A stretch of 7,570 nucleotides of DNA, taken from positions 1 to 7,570 of the forward strand of contig LUOC01000187.1 of NCBI GenBank assembly GCA_001626655.1, read 5' to 3'. Numbering within the stretch: the stretch's first letter is position 1; every line of letters begins with the position of its first letter. This DNA comes from Fidelibacterota bacterium REDSEA-S14_B6. GTDB lineage: Bacteria; Fidelibacterota; Marinisomatia; Marinisomatales; S15-B10. Below, one piece after another: positions 1-6,606 of this stretch. A model generated the notes under the pieces. The model did no database searches. It was not told the origin of the DNA and saw only the letters and a list, made by a program, of their open reading frames with translations. The position numbers and the translations under genes were made by a program.

Positions 1-1
1 G

Positions 2-1150
2 GTCGATCCTGAACTGCTAAAGACCTACGAGAAGTTGGGCATCCCGTTGGAGGAGCAGAAGATGCTCGCCGGCGTGGCGGTGGACGCCGTGTTCGACTCC
101 GTCTCCGTTGCCACCACATTCAAGGATGAGTTAGAAAAAGCAGGTGTCATCTTCTGTTCATTTTCGGAAGCGGTGCTGAACCATCCCGACCTCGTCAGGA
201 AATACCTCGGTTCGGTGGTGCCTTATACCGACAATTTCTTCGCCTCACTCAACTCCGCCGTATTCAGCGACGGAAGTTTTGTCTACGTCCCGAAAGGTGT
301 TAGATGTCCCATGGAGCTCTCCACCTATTTTCGGATTAACGCCGCCAATACGGGGCAATTCGAGCGAACGCTCATCGTGGCCGATGAAGGGAGTTATGTC
401 AGTTATCTCGAAGGGTGCACCGCTCCCATGCGGGACGAGAATCAGCTCCACGCTGCGGTGGTGGAACTGATAGCCCACAAAGATGCCACCATCAAGTATT
501 CCACTGTTCAGAACTGGTATCCCGGTGATCCCAAGACTGGCAAAGGCGGCATCTACAATTTCGTGACGAAGCGCGGTTCGTGCCTCGAGGAGAACGCCAA
601 GATTTCGTGGACGCAGGTGGAGACGGGCTCGGCCATCACTTGGAAATACCCCAGCGTAATCCTGAAGGGGGACAGCACCGTCGGAGAGTTCTACTCCGTG
701 GCGCTCACCAATAACTTTCAGCAGGCCGACACCGGCACGAAGATGATCCACATGGGGAAGAACACATCCAGCACCATCGTCTCCAAAGGAATTTCCGCCG
801 GAAAGGGGCAGAACACCTACCGCGGCGCCGTCTCCATCAAGAAGAAGGCCGAAAACGCCCGGAACTACTCCCAGTGTGATTCGCTCCTGATCGGCGACAA
901 GTGCGGCGCCCACACGTTCCCTTATATCGATGTGAAGAATCCGACGGCGCAGATGGAGCACGAAGCGTCCACCTCGGCCATCGGCGAAGATCAAATCTAT
1001 TACTGTAACCAGCGGGGCATCTCCACGGAAGACGCCGTCTCCATGATCGTGAACGGCTTCTGCAAAGAGGTGTTCAGGGAGCTGCCCATGGAGTTTGCTG
1101 TGGAAGCGCAAAAGCTGCTGGAAGTGAGTCTGGAGGGGAGCGTCGGCTGA
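2..1150 (+). CDS. sufB: SufB, Fe-S cluster scaffold subunit (5' partial)
   Basis: SufB is the core scaffold subunit of the cytoplasmic SufBC2D complex, on which nascent iron-sulfur clusters are assembled. The reading frame is open from base 2, and the residues before the TTG at 35 (VDPELLKTYEK) already match SufB, so that TTG is not the start. The gene enters from the left edge and about 90-100 N-terminal residues are probably missing from the 382 visible, as full-length SufB is about 470-495 residues. Family landmarks include GVRCPMELSTYFRIN, YLEGCTAPMRDENQLHAA, YSTVQNWYPGD, and near the C-terminus QCDSLLIGDKCGAHTFPY, MEHEAS and GEDQIYYCNQRGIS. The Cys in DKCGAHT (codon 902-904) should correspond to the functionally important C-terminal Cys of E. 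coli SufB (Cys405). The gene ends SLEGSVG, a normal SufB terminus. It is followed 51 bases later by sufC. Confidence 0.97.
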   Translation, partial: VDPELLKTYEKLGIPLEEQKMLAGVAVDAVFDSVSVATTFKDELEKAGVIFCSFSEAVLNHPDLVRKYLGSVVPYTDNFFASLNSAVFSDGSFVYVPKGVRCPMELSTYFRINAANTGQFERTLIVADEGSYVSYLEGCTAPMRDENQLHAAVVELIAHKDATIKYSTVQNWYPGDPKTGKGGIYNFVTKRGSCLEENAKISWTQVETGSAITWKYPSVILKGDSTVGEFYSVALTNNFQQADTGTKMIHMGKNTSSTIVSKGISAGKGQNTYRGAVSIKKKAENARNYSQCDSLLIGDKCGAHTFPYIDVKNPTAQMEHEASTSAIGEDQIYYCNQRGISTEDAVSMIVNGFCKEVFRELPMEFAVEAQKLLEVSLEGSVG

Positions 1151-1187
1151 ACGCTCTCCTTTTTGCTGCAAAACTAAATACGATTTT

Positions 1188-1192
1188 AGGAG
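1188..1192 (+). promoter_or_regulatory. Shine-Dalgarno site for sufC
   Basis: AGGAG lies 9 bases upstream of the sufC ATG at 1202. It is the strongest ribosome binding site in the window and sits in the 51-base sufB-sufC gap, so sufC has its own efficient initiation rather than relying on translational coupling. SufC is needed at two copies per SufBC2D complex, which fits. Confidence 0.7.
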
Positions 1193-1201
1193 ATTAACTG
1201 A

Positions 1202-1954
1202 ATGCTCGAGATCAAGAACCTCCGCGTGACTGTTGAGGAGAAGCCGATCCTGAAAGGGATCGATCTGAAGGTGAATGCCGGTGAACTTCACGCCATCATG
1301 GGGCCGAATGGCTCCGGCAAAAGTACGTTGGCCCACGTCATCGCCGGCCGGGAGATTTATGAAGTGGCGGAGGGCGAGATTACCTACAACGGTAAAGACC
1401 TCCTCGATATGGATCCGGATGAGCGGGCGCTGGAAGGGGTGTTCATGTCCTACCAATATCCGGCGGTGATCCCGGGCGTCAACCTCGCCTATTTCATGAA
1501 GGCGGCAGCGAACGCAGTTCGAAAACACAGGGGCGAGCCAGAGATGGACGCCGTCGATTTTCTCAGTTTTATCAAGGAGAAACTGGCCGAGGTGGAGATG
1601 GATGAGGCTTACCTCAAGCGGGCCGTGAACGACGGCTTCTCCGGCGGGGAGAAAAAACGGAATGAAATCCTCCAGATGCTCACTCTCGACCCCTCCCTCG
1701 CCGTTTTAGATGAGACCGATTCAGGCCTAGACATTGATGCTGTACGCATTGTGGCTGACGGCGTCAACAAGTTCCGGCGGGACGACCGGGCGGTGGTGGT
1801 GATTACGCACTATCAGCGGATACTCCAGTATATGGACCCCGATGTGGTTCACGTTTTGATGGACGGCCGCATCATCCGCTCCGGCGGAAAGAATCTCGCC
1901 CATGAACTGGAGGAGAAGGGATACAGCTGGCTTCGGGAGGAGGCCGCCGCTTAA
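1202..1954 (+). CDS. sufC: SufC, ABC-type ATPase of the SUF complex
   Basis: SufC is the soluble ABC ATPase of SufBC2D; its ATP-driven dimerisation remodels SufB-SufD during cluster assembly. At 250 residues it has the usual family length. The Walker A motif is GPNGSGKST (residues 34-42). The ABC signature region reads FSGGEKKRNE (146-155), the characteristic SufC form. Walker B is LAVLDE (166-171), the D-loop is SGLD (174-177), and the H-loop His is His203 in VITHYQRIL. No membrane segments are present, as expected for a non-transporter ABC protein. A good Shine-Dalgarno site 9 bases upstream supports the ATG at 1202. sufD begins 4 bases after the stop. Confidence 0.98.
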   Translation: MLEIKNLRVTVEEKPILKGIDLKVNAGELHAIMGPNGSGKSTLAHVIAGREIYEVAEGEITYNGKDLLDMDPDERALEGVFMSYQYPAVIPGVNLAYFMKAAANAVRKHRGEPEMDAVDFLSFIKEKLAEVEMDEAYLKRAVNDGFSGGEKKRNEILQMLTLDPSLAVLDETDSGLDIDAVRIVADGVNKFRRDDRAVVVITHYQRILQYMDPDVVHVLMDGRIIRSGGKNLAHELEEKGYSWLREEAAA

Positions 1955-1958
1955 CCGA

Positions 1959-3230
1959 ATGCAGCATTTCGAGGAACAGTTCGCCGCTCTCTCCGGCACC
2001 GACCACGAGCCGCCGTCTCTGCAGCAGTTGAGGCAGACGGCGTTTGACCAATTCAAGGAGATCGGCTTCCCACAGCAAAGCTGGGAGGCGTGGCGGTTCA
2101 CCAATCTGAAAAGTGTCGAGAGAGGCCGTTTCCGCCTCGCCGCGGCAAAGGATCTTCCCACTATCAGCGATGAGGCAGCGATAGGCCTTCAGATTCCGAC
2201 GCTCCTCTTTGTGAACGGCCACTATCAGCCGAACCTATCCAAGGCGCCGGCAGGGGTGACAGTCAGCACTCTGCTTGAGAGCTACAGTGAAGACGCCGCA
2301 CTGGTGACGAACGGTTATGACGCGGGGAGGAGCCCCTTCGCCGTCCTGAACACCGCCATGATGAACAGCGGTCTCCATCTCCGTTTCACCGAGGAGTTTT
2401 CGTCAGATTCGGCGGTGCGGTTCCTCTACCTCACCACAAAACTTTCCGAACCGATCATGAATCACCCCCGCCTCGTTGTGGATCTGGCCGATGGCGCGCA
2501 GGCGACCATCGTCGAGGAGTACAGAGGCGATGGTGAGCAACCATACTGGAACAACGCCCTCACTGTCCTCCGGGCCAGCACCAACAGTCAACTGAACCAT
2601 GTTCGGATTCAGCATGAGGCGGCGTCTGCATCGAACCTCGGCGCAACTTTCTATCAAGCCCCGGCAGACAGCGCCATCCACGGAACTTATCTCTCCGCCG
2701 GATCTGCCCTTCACCGGCACGACGTGAATGTAGTCCTCTCCGGCGAAGGGGCGGACGTCACGGTGAACGGCCTCTGTCTCACGAGGGAAACAGAGCACGC
2801 TGATCATAACATTATCATGGATCACGTTTCCGAGCACGTCACCAGCCGAATGCTCTTCAAGTATATCCTTGCTGACAGGTCATCGGGCGTTTTCAACGGC
2901 CGTGCGGTGGTGCGGCAGGATGCGCAAAAAATTGACGCTAACCAGACGAACAATAATCTTCTGCTCAGCAACGACGCCCTCATGAATTCCAATCCTCAGC
3001 TCGAGATTTATGCCGACGATGTCCGCTGTACGCACGGCTCCACCACGGGGCAGATCAGCGACGACGCTCTCTTCTACCTCCGCTCCCGCGGACTCGATAC
3101 GGCTTCGGCCAAGGCGCTGCTCATCAACGGATTCGCCAACGAGGTGGTGGAAGAGATCAAAGACGATACGGTTCAAGCTTACGCAAGAGACATCCTCGAA
3201 TCATGGCTGGAAGGTGTGAACCGTGGATGA
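1959..3230 (+). CDS. sufD: SufD, SUF scaffold subunit
   Basis: SufD is the SufB paralogue that completes the SufBC2D scaffold and is linked to iron acquisition and cluster formation at the SufB-SufD interface. I place the start at the ATG at 1959 (MQHFEEQFAALSG), 4 bases after the sufC stop, giving 423 residues, the length of E. coli SufD. An in-frame ATG at 1902 would add 19 residues unlike SufD (MNWRRRDTAG...) and overlap the sufC end by 53 bases, so I reject it. AGGAGG at 1938-1943 is a possible ribosome site, though 15 bases from the start. The N-terminus has WEAWRFTNL. The C-terminal core has LSGEGADVTVNGL, HADHNI, VFNGR, QTNNNLLLS, and RCTHGSTTGQ followed by LFYLRSRGL. His359 in CTHGST corresponds to the conserved His360 of E. 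coli SufD. The end overlaps sufU by 8 bases. Confidence 0.96.
   Translation: MQHFEEQFAALSGTDHEPPSLQQLRQTAFDQFKEIGFPQQSWEAWRFTNLKSVERGRFRLAAAKDLPTISDEAAIGLQIPTLLFVNGHYQPNLSKAPAGVTVSTLLESYSEDAALVTNGYDAGRSPFAVLNTAMMNSGLHLRFTEEFSSDSAVRFLYLTTKLSEPIMNHPRLVVDLADGAQATIVEEYRGDGEQPYWNNALTVLRASTNSQLNHVRIQHEAASASNLGATFYQAPADSAIHGTYLSAGSALHRHDVNVVLSGEGADVTVNGLCLTRETEHADHNIIMDHVSEHVTSRMLFKYILADRSSGVFNGRAVVRQDAQKIDANQTNNNLLLSNDALMNSNPQLEIYADDVRCTHGSTTGQISDDALFYLRSRGLDTASAKALLINGFANEVVEEIKDDTVQAYARDILESWLEGVNRG
3211..3216 (+). promoter_or_regulatory. Ribosome binding site deciding the GTG start of sufU
   Basis: AAGGTG within the last codons of sufD lies 6 bases before the GTG at 3223. No in-frame ATG exists nearby, because the ATG at 3227 is in another frame. 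The site together with the protein N-terminus therefore supports GTG initiation. Confidence 0.5.
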
Positions 3231-3666
3231 CCTCCGGGAACTGTATCAAGAAGTGATCCTGGATCACAACCAGAATCCCCAGAACTTTGGCCGGCTCGAA
3301 GCGGCTACCCATTCGGGGGACGGCTACAATCCCCTCTGCGGCGACAGGCTGTCTCTCACGCTGGATGTGCGGGGAGACAGTGTGAACGATATCCGCTTCA
3401 GCGGTTCGGGATGTGCCATCTCCAAAGCGTCCGCCTCCATCATGACTACGGTGGTGAAAGGGAAAACGGTGGTGGAAACGGAGTCACTCTTTGATGCCTT
3501 CCACAAACTCGTTACTACAGGCGATGCCGGCGATGGGGAGTTAGGAAAGCTGGCGGTCATGGCCGGCGTTCACAAGTATCCCGTCCGTGTGAAATGCGCG
3601 ACGCTGGCGTGGCACACGCTGAAGAACTGCCTCTCAGGAAAAAACGAGGTGGCGAAGACAGAATGA
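3223..3666 (+). CDS. sufU: SufU, zinc-dependent sulfurtransferase partner of SufS
   Basis: SufU accepts persulfide sulfur from SufS and hands it to SufBCD; it replaces SufE in many Gram-positive and some other bacteria. The 147-residue protein starts MDDLRELYQEVILDHNQNPQN, the standard SufU opening. It carries the zinc ligand set Cys39-X-Asp41 (NPLCGD), Cys63 (GSGCAIS) and Cys124 (VKCATL), which aligns with Cys41, Asp43, Cys66 and Cys128 of Bacillus subtilis SufU. The longer stretch between Cys63 and Cys124 distinguishes SufU from the scaffold IscU. Initiation is at a GTG nested in the end of sufD (8-base overlap), implying translational coupling. No SufE gene is seen in the window, so this is presumably the sulfur acceptor. 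The stop overlaps the sufT start as ATGA. Confidence 0.95.
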   Translation: MDDLRELYQEVILDHNQNPQNFGRLEAATHSGDGYNPLCGDRLSLTLDVRGDSVNDIRFSGSGCAISKASASIMTTVVKGKTVVETESLFDAFHKLVTTGDAGDGELGKLAVMAGVHKYPVRVKCATLAWHTLKNCLSGKNEVAKTE

Positions 3667-4214
3667 CGACCTTCTCTGACGAACTGATTACACTCGCCCG
3701 GGACTGCAAAGCGACACTGATCCCTTTCGGGAACGCCTTCACGCTAAAGGAGGGGGATGAAGTCCGCATTACGCAGGCGCTCGGCGGGAGCTATACCGTC
3801 ATGGCTCGGGGCTCCCTGTTCAGGATTGAAGGGAAGGATGCCGACGCCATCGGGAAAGATGTGGTGGATGAACAGGCCGACGATAAGGAGGTGACGGGCA
3901 CCGCCAGCGAGCCAGCCATCTGGGACGTGCTGAAGACCTGTTACGATCCAGAGATTCCCGTAAACATGGTAGATCTTGGACTCATCTACTCCTGCGAATT
4001 GACGGACGCTGAAGAAGGCGGCTCCCAGGTGGATATCAAGATGACGTTGACCGCCCCCGGCTGCGGCATGGGGCCCATGCTTGTGGATGAGGTGAAGGCG
4101 AAAGTCGGCGGTGTTACGGGCGTGAGGGACGTGAGCGTGGAACTGGTGTGGGATCCCCCCTGGACGCAGGATATGATTTCGGAAGCGGCCCGCCTCGACC
4201 TGGGAATGTATTAG
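3663..4214 (+). CDS. sufT: SufT, DUF59/MIP18-type Fe-S maturation factor
   Basis: SufT proteins help mature or deliver Fe-S clusters to target proteins, especially under high demand. The start is the ATG at 3663, which forms an ATGA overlap with the sufU stop and follows GAGGTGG at 3646-3652; an upstream in-frame ATG at 3594 would extend 23 residues into sufU and looks spurious. The 183-residue product has two parts. Residues about 1-70 are the SufT-specific N-terminal domain (GNAFTLKEGDEVRITQALGG, SYTVMARGSLFRIEGKDADAIG). Residues about 84-183 are the DUF59/MIP18 domain, with CYDPEIPVNMVDLGLIYS (93-110), LTAPGCGMGP (129-138) including the conserved Cys134, and VWDPPWTQDMISEAARLDLG at the end. 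Length and architecture match the long SufT subfamily. A second, shorter DUF59 gene lies downstream at 5901. Confidence 0.93.
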   Translation: MTTFSDELITLARDCKATLIPFGNAFTLKEGDEVRITQALGGSYTVMARGSLFRIEGKDADAIGKDVVDEQADDKEVTGTASEPAIWDVLKTCYDPEIPVNMVDLGLIYSCELTDAEEGGSQVDIKMTLTAPGCGMGPMLVDEVKAKVGGVTGVRDVSVELVWDPPWTQDMISEAARLDLGMY

Positions 4215-5441
4215 ATGACTGAAACGGCCACACTCGAACCGCCCGCCGCTCGAACTCTTCCGCTGGACGTGGAGAGTACTAGGAACGACTTCCCTATTTT
4301 TCGCAATCGGTCGGTTGAGAATCCGTTCACTTACCTCGACAACGCCGCCACATCTCAGACGCCCCGACAGGTCGTTGATGCCGTAGAAGCATACTACACG
4401 CAGTATAACGCAAACGTTCACCGATCCATTTACGCCGCAGGAGAGGAGGCGACGGAAGCGTACGAGTCGGCTCGGGAGAGAGTAGGCAGCTTCATCGGCG
4501 CGGGCGATTCACATGCTGTCGTTTTCACGAGAGGGACCACCGAGGCCATCAACCTCGTGGCCTATGCGTGGGGACGGCTCAATCTTCGGGAAGGGGACGA
4601 AATCCTTCTCACCGAAATGGAACACCACAGCAACCTCGTGCCGTGGCAGTTGACGGCGCAACAGGCAGGCGCAAGTTTAAGATTTATTGTTGAGGCGTGC
4701 TTCAGCGAGAAAACAAGAATAGTCTCTGTCATTCATCAATCCAACGTTTTCGGCACGATTAACAATGTGCACAAGATTACCTCTCTTGCGAAAAGCGTCG
4801 GCGCTGTCACACTCATCGACGCCGCTCAGAGTGTCCCTCACCTACACACCGATGTGTCGGCACTGGATTGCGATTTTCTCGCTTTCTCCGGACACAAGAT
4901 GCTCGGGCCGACGGGCGTCGGTATGCTGTGCGGCAGAACGGAATTGCTTGACCAGATGGAGCCGTTCCTCGCCGGCGGGGAGATGATTCGGACAGTTTCC
5001 CTCGACTCCTCCACATGGAATGATGTGCCGTGGAAGTTTGAAGCGGGGACGCCCAACATTGCACAGGCCATCGGCCTCGGCGCTGCCGTGGACTACCTCT
5101 CCCACCTCGGAATGGAGACCATCCACCGGCACGAAGCGGCAGTCACCGAGTACGCGCTGGAAAAACTTGAAGAGATGCCTGAGGTGACCATTTACGGAAG
5201 CGCGCCAGAACGGGGCGGCGTGGTGGCGTTCAATGTTGACGGCGTTCATCCTCACGATCTCTCTCAACTGCTCGATAGAGACGGCATCGCCGTCCGTGCG
5301 GGGCACCACTGCGCCCAGCCGATCATGGATAAGCTGAACGTTTCCGCCACGGCGAGGGCGAGCTTTTACCTTTATAACGATTTCGATGACGTGGATCGCC
5401 TGACGGAATCAATTGCCAGTTCATTGGAATTTATGTCTTAA
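4215..5441 (+). CDS. sufS: SufS, cysteine desulfurase (with an apparent internal deletion)
   Basis: SufS is a pyridoxal-phosphate enzyme that converts L-cysteine to L-alanine and leaves a persulfide on its active-site Cys for transfer to SufU. The ATG immediately follows the sufT stop. Of 408 residues, about 14 form an extra N-terminal leader (MTETATLEPPAARTL...) relative to E. coli SufS. Landmarks are YLDNAATSQTP (40-50), NVHRSIY, RGTTEAINLVA, MEHHSNLVPW with the PLP-stacking His137, Asp202 and Gln205 in LIDAAQ, the Schiff-base Lys228 in FSGHKMLGPTG, RFEAGTPN-like KFEAGTPN, the substrate Arg361, and the catalytic Cys366 in VRAGHHCAQP. All catalytic residues are present. Between RFI (156-158) and SEKTR (164-168) only VEACF remains where I recall about 17 residues in E. 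coli SufS, so about 12 surface residues look to be missing in frame. A group II (SufS-type) desulfurase is clear from the active-site loop. Confidence 0.97.
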   Translation: MTETATLEPPAARTLPLDVESTRNDFPIFRNRSVENPFTYLDNAATSQTPRQVVDAVEAYYTQYNANVHRSIYAAGEEATEAYESARERVGSFIGAGDSHAVVFTRGTTEAINLVAYAWGRLNLREGDEILLTEMEHHSNLVPWQLTAQQAGASLRFIVEACFSEKTRIVSVIHQSNVFGTINNVHKITSLAKSVGAVTLIDAAQSVPHLHTDVSALDCDFLAFSGHKMLGPTGVGMLCGRTELLDQMEPFLAGGEMIRTVSLDSSTWNDVPWKFEAGTPNIAQAIGLGAAVDYLSHLGMETIHRHEAAVTEYALEKLEEMPEVTIYGSAPERGGVVAFNVDGVHPHDLSQLLDRDGIAVRAGHHCAQPIMDKLNVSATARASFYLYNDFDDVDRLTESIASSLEFMS

Positions 5442-5446
5442 GAGCC

Positions 5447-5475
5447 TTGACTGAGACAGACCGACACTGTAAGTT
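5447..5475 (+). promoter_or_regulatory. Possible internal promoter/Rrf2 operator upstream of the regulator gene
   Basis: The 55-base gap 5442-5496 is the longest non-coding stretch inside the operon. It has TTGACT at 5447-5452 and, after 17 bases, TAAGTT at 5470-5475, a weak sigma-70-like pair (the -10 matches only about half of TATAAT). Overlapping the -35, bases 5447-5463 match 14 of 17 positions of the core E. coli IscR type-1 consensus (GACT-N5-AGTC with flanks; here GACT-N5-AGAC). This could allow separate or autoregulated expression of the downstream genes. It is pattern matching only; many such matches arise by chance. Confidence 0.22.
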
Positions 5476-5496
5476 GAACCACATTCTGAGACGCCC

Positions 5497-5895
5497 ATGC
5501 TCAAACTGACGAGGAAAACCGAATACGCTCTTATCGCCTTGCGGCACCTAAGGTTTGTCGGCTCCGGCCACATTGTCAGTGCGAAGGAGATTGCCAAGCA
5601 ATACAGTATTCCTCAGCCGCTACTGGCCAAAGTGCTGCAGGAGCTGTCGCGGCGGGACTTCATTGAGCCTGTCCAGGGACCGCGGGGCGGTTACAGGCTG
5701 AAGGCCAAACTGGAAACGATCTCCATGACACAGTTCTTTGAAATGATGGAAGGGCCCCTCGGCATCATGGACTGCTATTTCGATTCCAACTGCGAACTTG
5801 TGGATACCTGCAACATCCGCTCCCCCATCCAGCGGCTGAACGAAAGTATGCGGACCATGTTTGATAATATGACCGTCAACGACGTAACCCACTGA
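5497..5895 (+). CDS. Rrf2/IscR-family transcriptional regulator
   Basis: This 132-residue protein is an Rrf2-family winged-helix DNA-binding regulator, likely controlling the suf operon in response to Fe-S or redox status. The N-terminus (LTRKTEYALIALRHL) and the wing GPRGGYRL (61-68) are family hallmarks. A Cys triad, Cys93-X5-Cys99-X5-Cys105, has exactly the spacing of the [2Fe-2S]-binding Cys92, Cys98 and Cys104 of E. coli IscR, so a cluster is likely bound. The IscR His107 ligand position is Arg108 here, so another fourth ligand would be needed. The residue aligning with IscR Glu43, which discriminates between type-1 and type-2 sites, is Ala44. The ATG at 5497 gives the canonical N-terminus; its Shine-Dalgarno match is poor. 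It lies between sufS and a DUF59 gene rather than at the front of the operon. It could be called IscR-like or SufR-like; no symbol is assigned. Confidence 0.92.
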   Translation: MLKLTRKTEYALIALRHLRFVGSGHIVSAKEIAKQYSIPQPLLAKVLQELSRRDFIEPVQGPRGGYRLKAKLETISMTQFFEMMEGPLGIMDCYFDSNCELVDTCNIRSPIQRLNESMRTMFDNMTVNDVTH

Positions 5896-5900
5896 AAGAA

Positions 5901-6257
5901 ATGATCACAGAAGATAGAGTTGTCGAAATCCTGAAACAGTGCTACGATCCCGAGATTCCCATCGACCTATGGAACCTCGGCCTCATCTACAGCATCAATA
6001 TTCAGGAAGCATTTGACGAGGGGAAGTCCGACATTAACATAGTTATGTCGCTCACCACGCCGGGGTGCGGCATGGGACAGTTTATGGCGGACGATATCCG
6101 CAACAAGCTCGAAGCGCTCGACGAGGTGAATCAGGCTTTTGTGGAGATCACTTTTGAGCCGCCGTGGAATCCGGAAATGATGAAAGAAGAGGCGCGGTCG
6201 AAGCTCGGCTTCGATCCGAAACAACGGGAAGAAGAGCAATCTGAAAGCTGGGAATAG
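5901..6257 (+). CDS. Stand-alone DUF59/MIP18-type Fe-S assembly protein
   Basis: This 118-residue protein consists almost entirely of a DUF59/MIP18 domain, the family of SufT, PaaD and eukaryotic CIA2, which act in Fe-S protein maturation. Motifs are QCYDPEIPIDLWNLGLIYS (13-31), SLTTPGCGMGQ (50-60) with the conserved Cys56, and FEPPWNPEMMKEEARSKLG. It shares these blocks with the DUF59 half of SufT upstream but lacks SufT's N-terminal domain. Its C-terminus ends in a charged, Glu-rich tail (about residues 107-118, DPKQREEEQSESWE). It starts 5 bases after the regulator stop and ends 1 base before the A-type carrier, so it should be co-transcribed with both. It resembles the SUF-linked DUF59 proteins found in Bacteroidota suf operons. 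Its exact client or partner cannot be told from sequence. Confidence 0.9.
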   Translation: MITEDRVVEILKQCYDPEIPIDLWNLGLIYSINIQEAFDEGKSDINIVMSLTTPGCGMGQFMADDIRNKLEALDEVNQAFVEITFEPPWNPEMMKEEARSKLGFDPKQREEEQSESWE

Positions 6258-6258
6258 G

Positions 6259-6606
6259 ATGACTGAAGTCCAGGAAGAAATTCTTGAGGGTGTGACGCTG
6301 ACGGAGCAGGCGGCGGAGCGTTTGCTTCAGATTCGCACTGAAGAGGATGGAGACTATCTCCGCGCGTCCGTCTCGAGCGGCGGCTGCTCCGGTATGAACT
6401 ACAACCTCGCCTGGGACAAAGAGCTGGGCGAATTTGACAAAGTTTATGAGTACCACGGCGTGAAGCTCGCCGTCGACCTCAAATCGTTGCTTTATCTCCG
6501 GGGGATGACCATCGATTTTTCTACAGATCTCCTCTCCGGCGGCTTTCAGTTCGTCAATCCCAACGCCTCCCGCACCTGCGGCTGCGGAACGTCTTTCTCC
6601 GTTTAA
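6259..6606 (+). CDS. A-type Fe-S carrier (SufA/ErpA/HesB family)
   Basis: A-type carriers receive Fe-S clusters from the scaffold and deliver them to apo-proteins. The 115-residue length is typical. The three conserved ligands are present: Cys43 in SSGGCSGMNY, and Cys107 and Cys109 in the C-terminal RTCGCGTSF. Also present is the family block LLSGGFQFVNPNA (91-103). The start at 6259 follows the preceding stop by one base, with GGGAA at 6250-6254 as a possible short-spaced ribosome site. Sequence alone does not separate SufA, IscA and ErpA, so I give no symbol; operon context favours a SufA-like role. The stop overlaps the next start as TAATG. Confidence 0.94.
   Translation: MTEVQEEILEGVTLTEQAAERLLQIRTEEDGDYLRASVSSGGCSGMNYNLAWDKELGEFDKVYEYHGVKLAVDLKSLLYLRGMTIDFSTDLLSGGFQFVNPNASRTCGCGTSFSV

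Noticed and set aside
1174..1189. Small inverted repeat CTAAA / TTTAG touching the sufC ribosome site, a possible translational switch.
   Set aside because: It is a five-pair, A/T-rich stem with a six-base loop, too weak to call a riboregulator.
245..1528. A 427-residue open frame on the - strand across sufB and sufC.
   Set aside because: It lies antisense to two very well conserved genes, spans their intergenic gap and has no recognisable motif; its Arg/Val/His/Leu-rich content is typical of a GC-rich shadow frame.
1902..1958. Upstream ATG that would lengthen SufD by 19 residues.
   Set aside because: The extension is unlike SufD, lies within the sufC end, and the ATG at 1959 gives the standard length and N-terminus.
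3594..3662. Upstream ATG that would lengthen SufT by 23 residues.
   Set aside because: It lies within the conserved SufU C-terminus; the ATGA junction at 3663 with GAGGTGG upstream is the better start.
3744..4421. A 225-residue - strand open frame across sufT and the start of sufS.
   Set aside because: It is antisense to conserved coding sequence, with no family resemblance.
4765..5309. Several overlapping open frames in other phases within sufS.
   Set aside because: They have low-complexity Ser/Arg/Pro-rich translations and are shadows of the clearly coding sufS frame.
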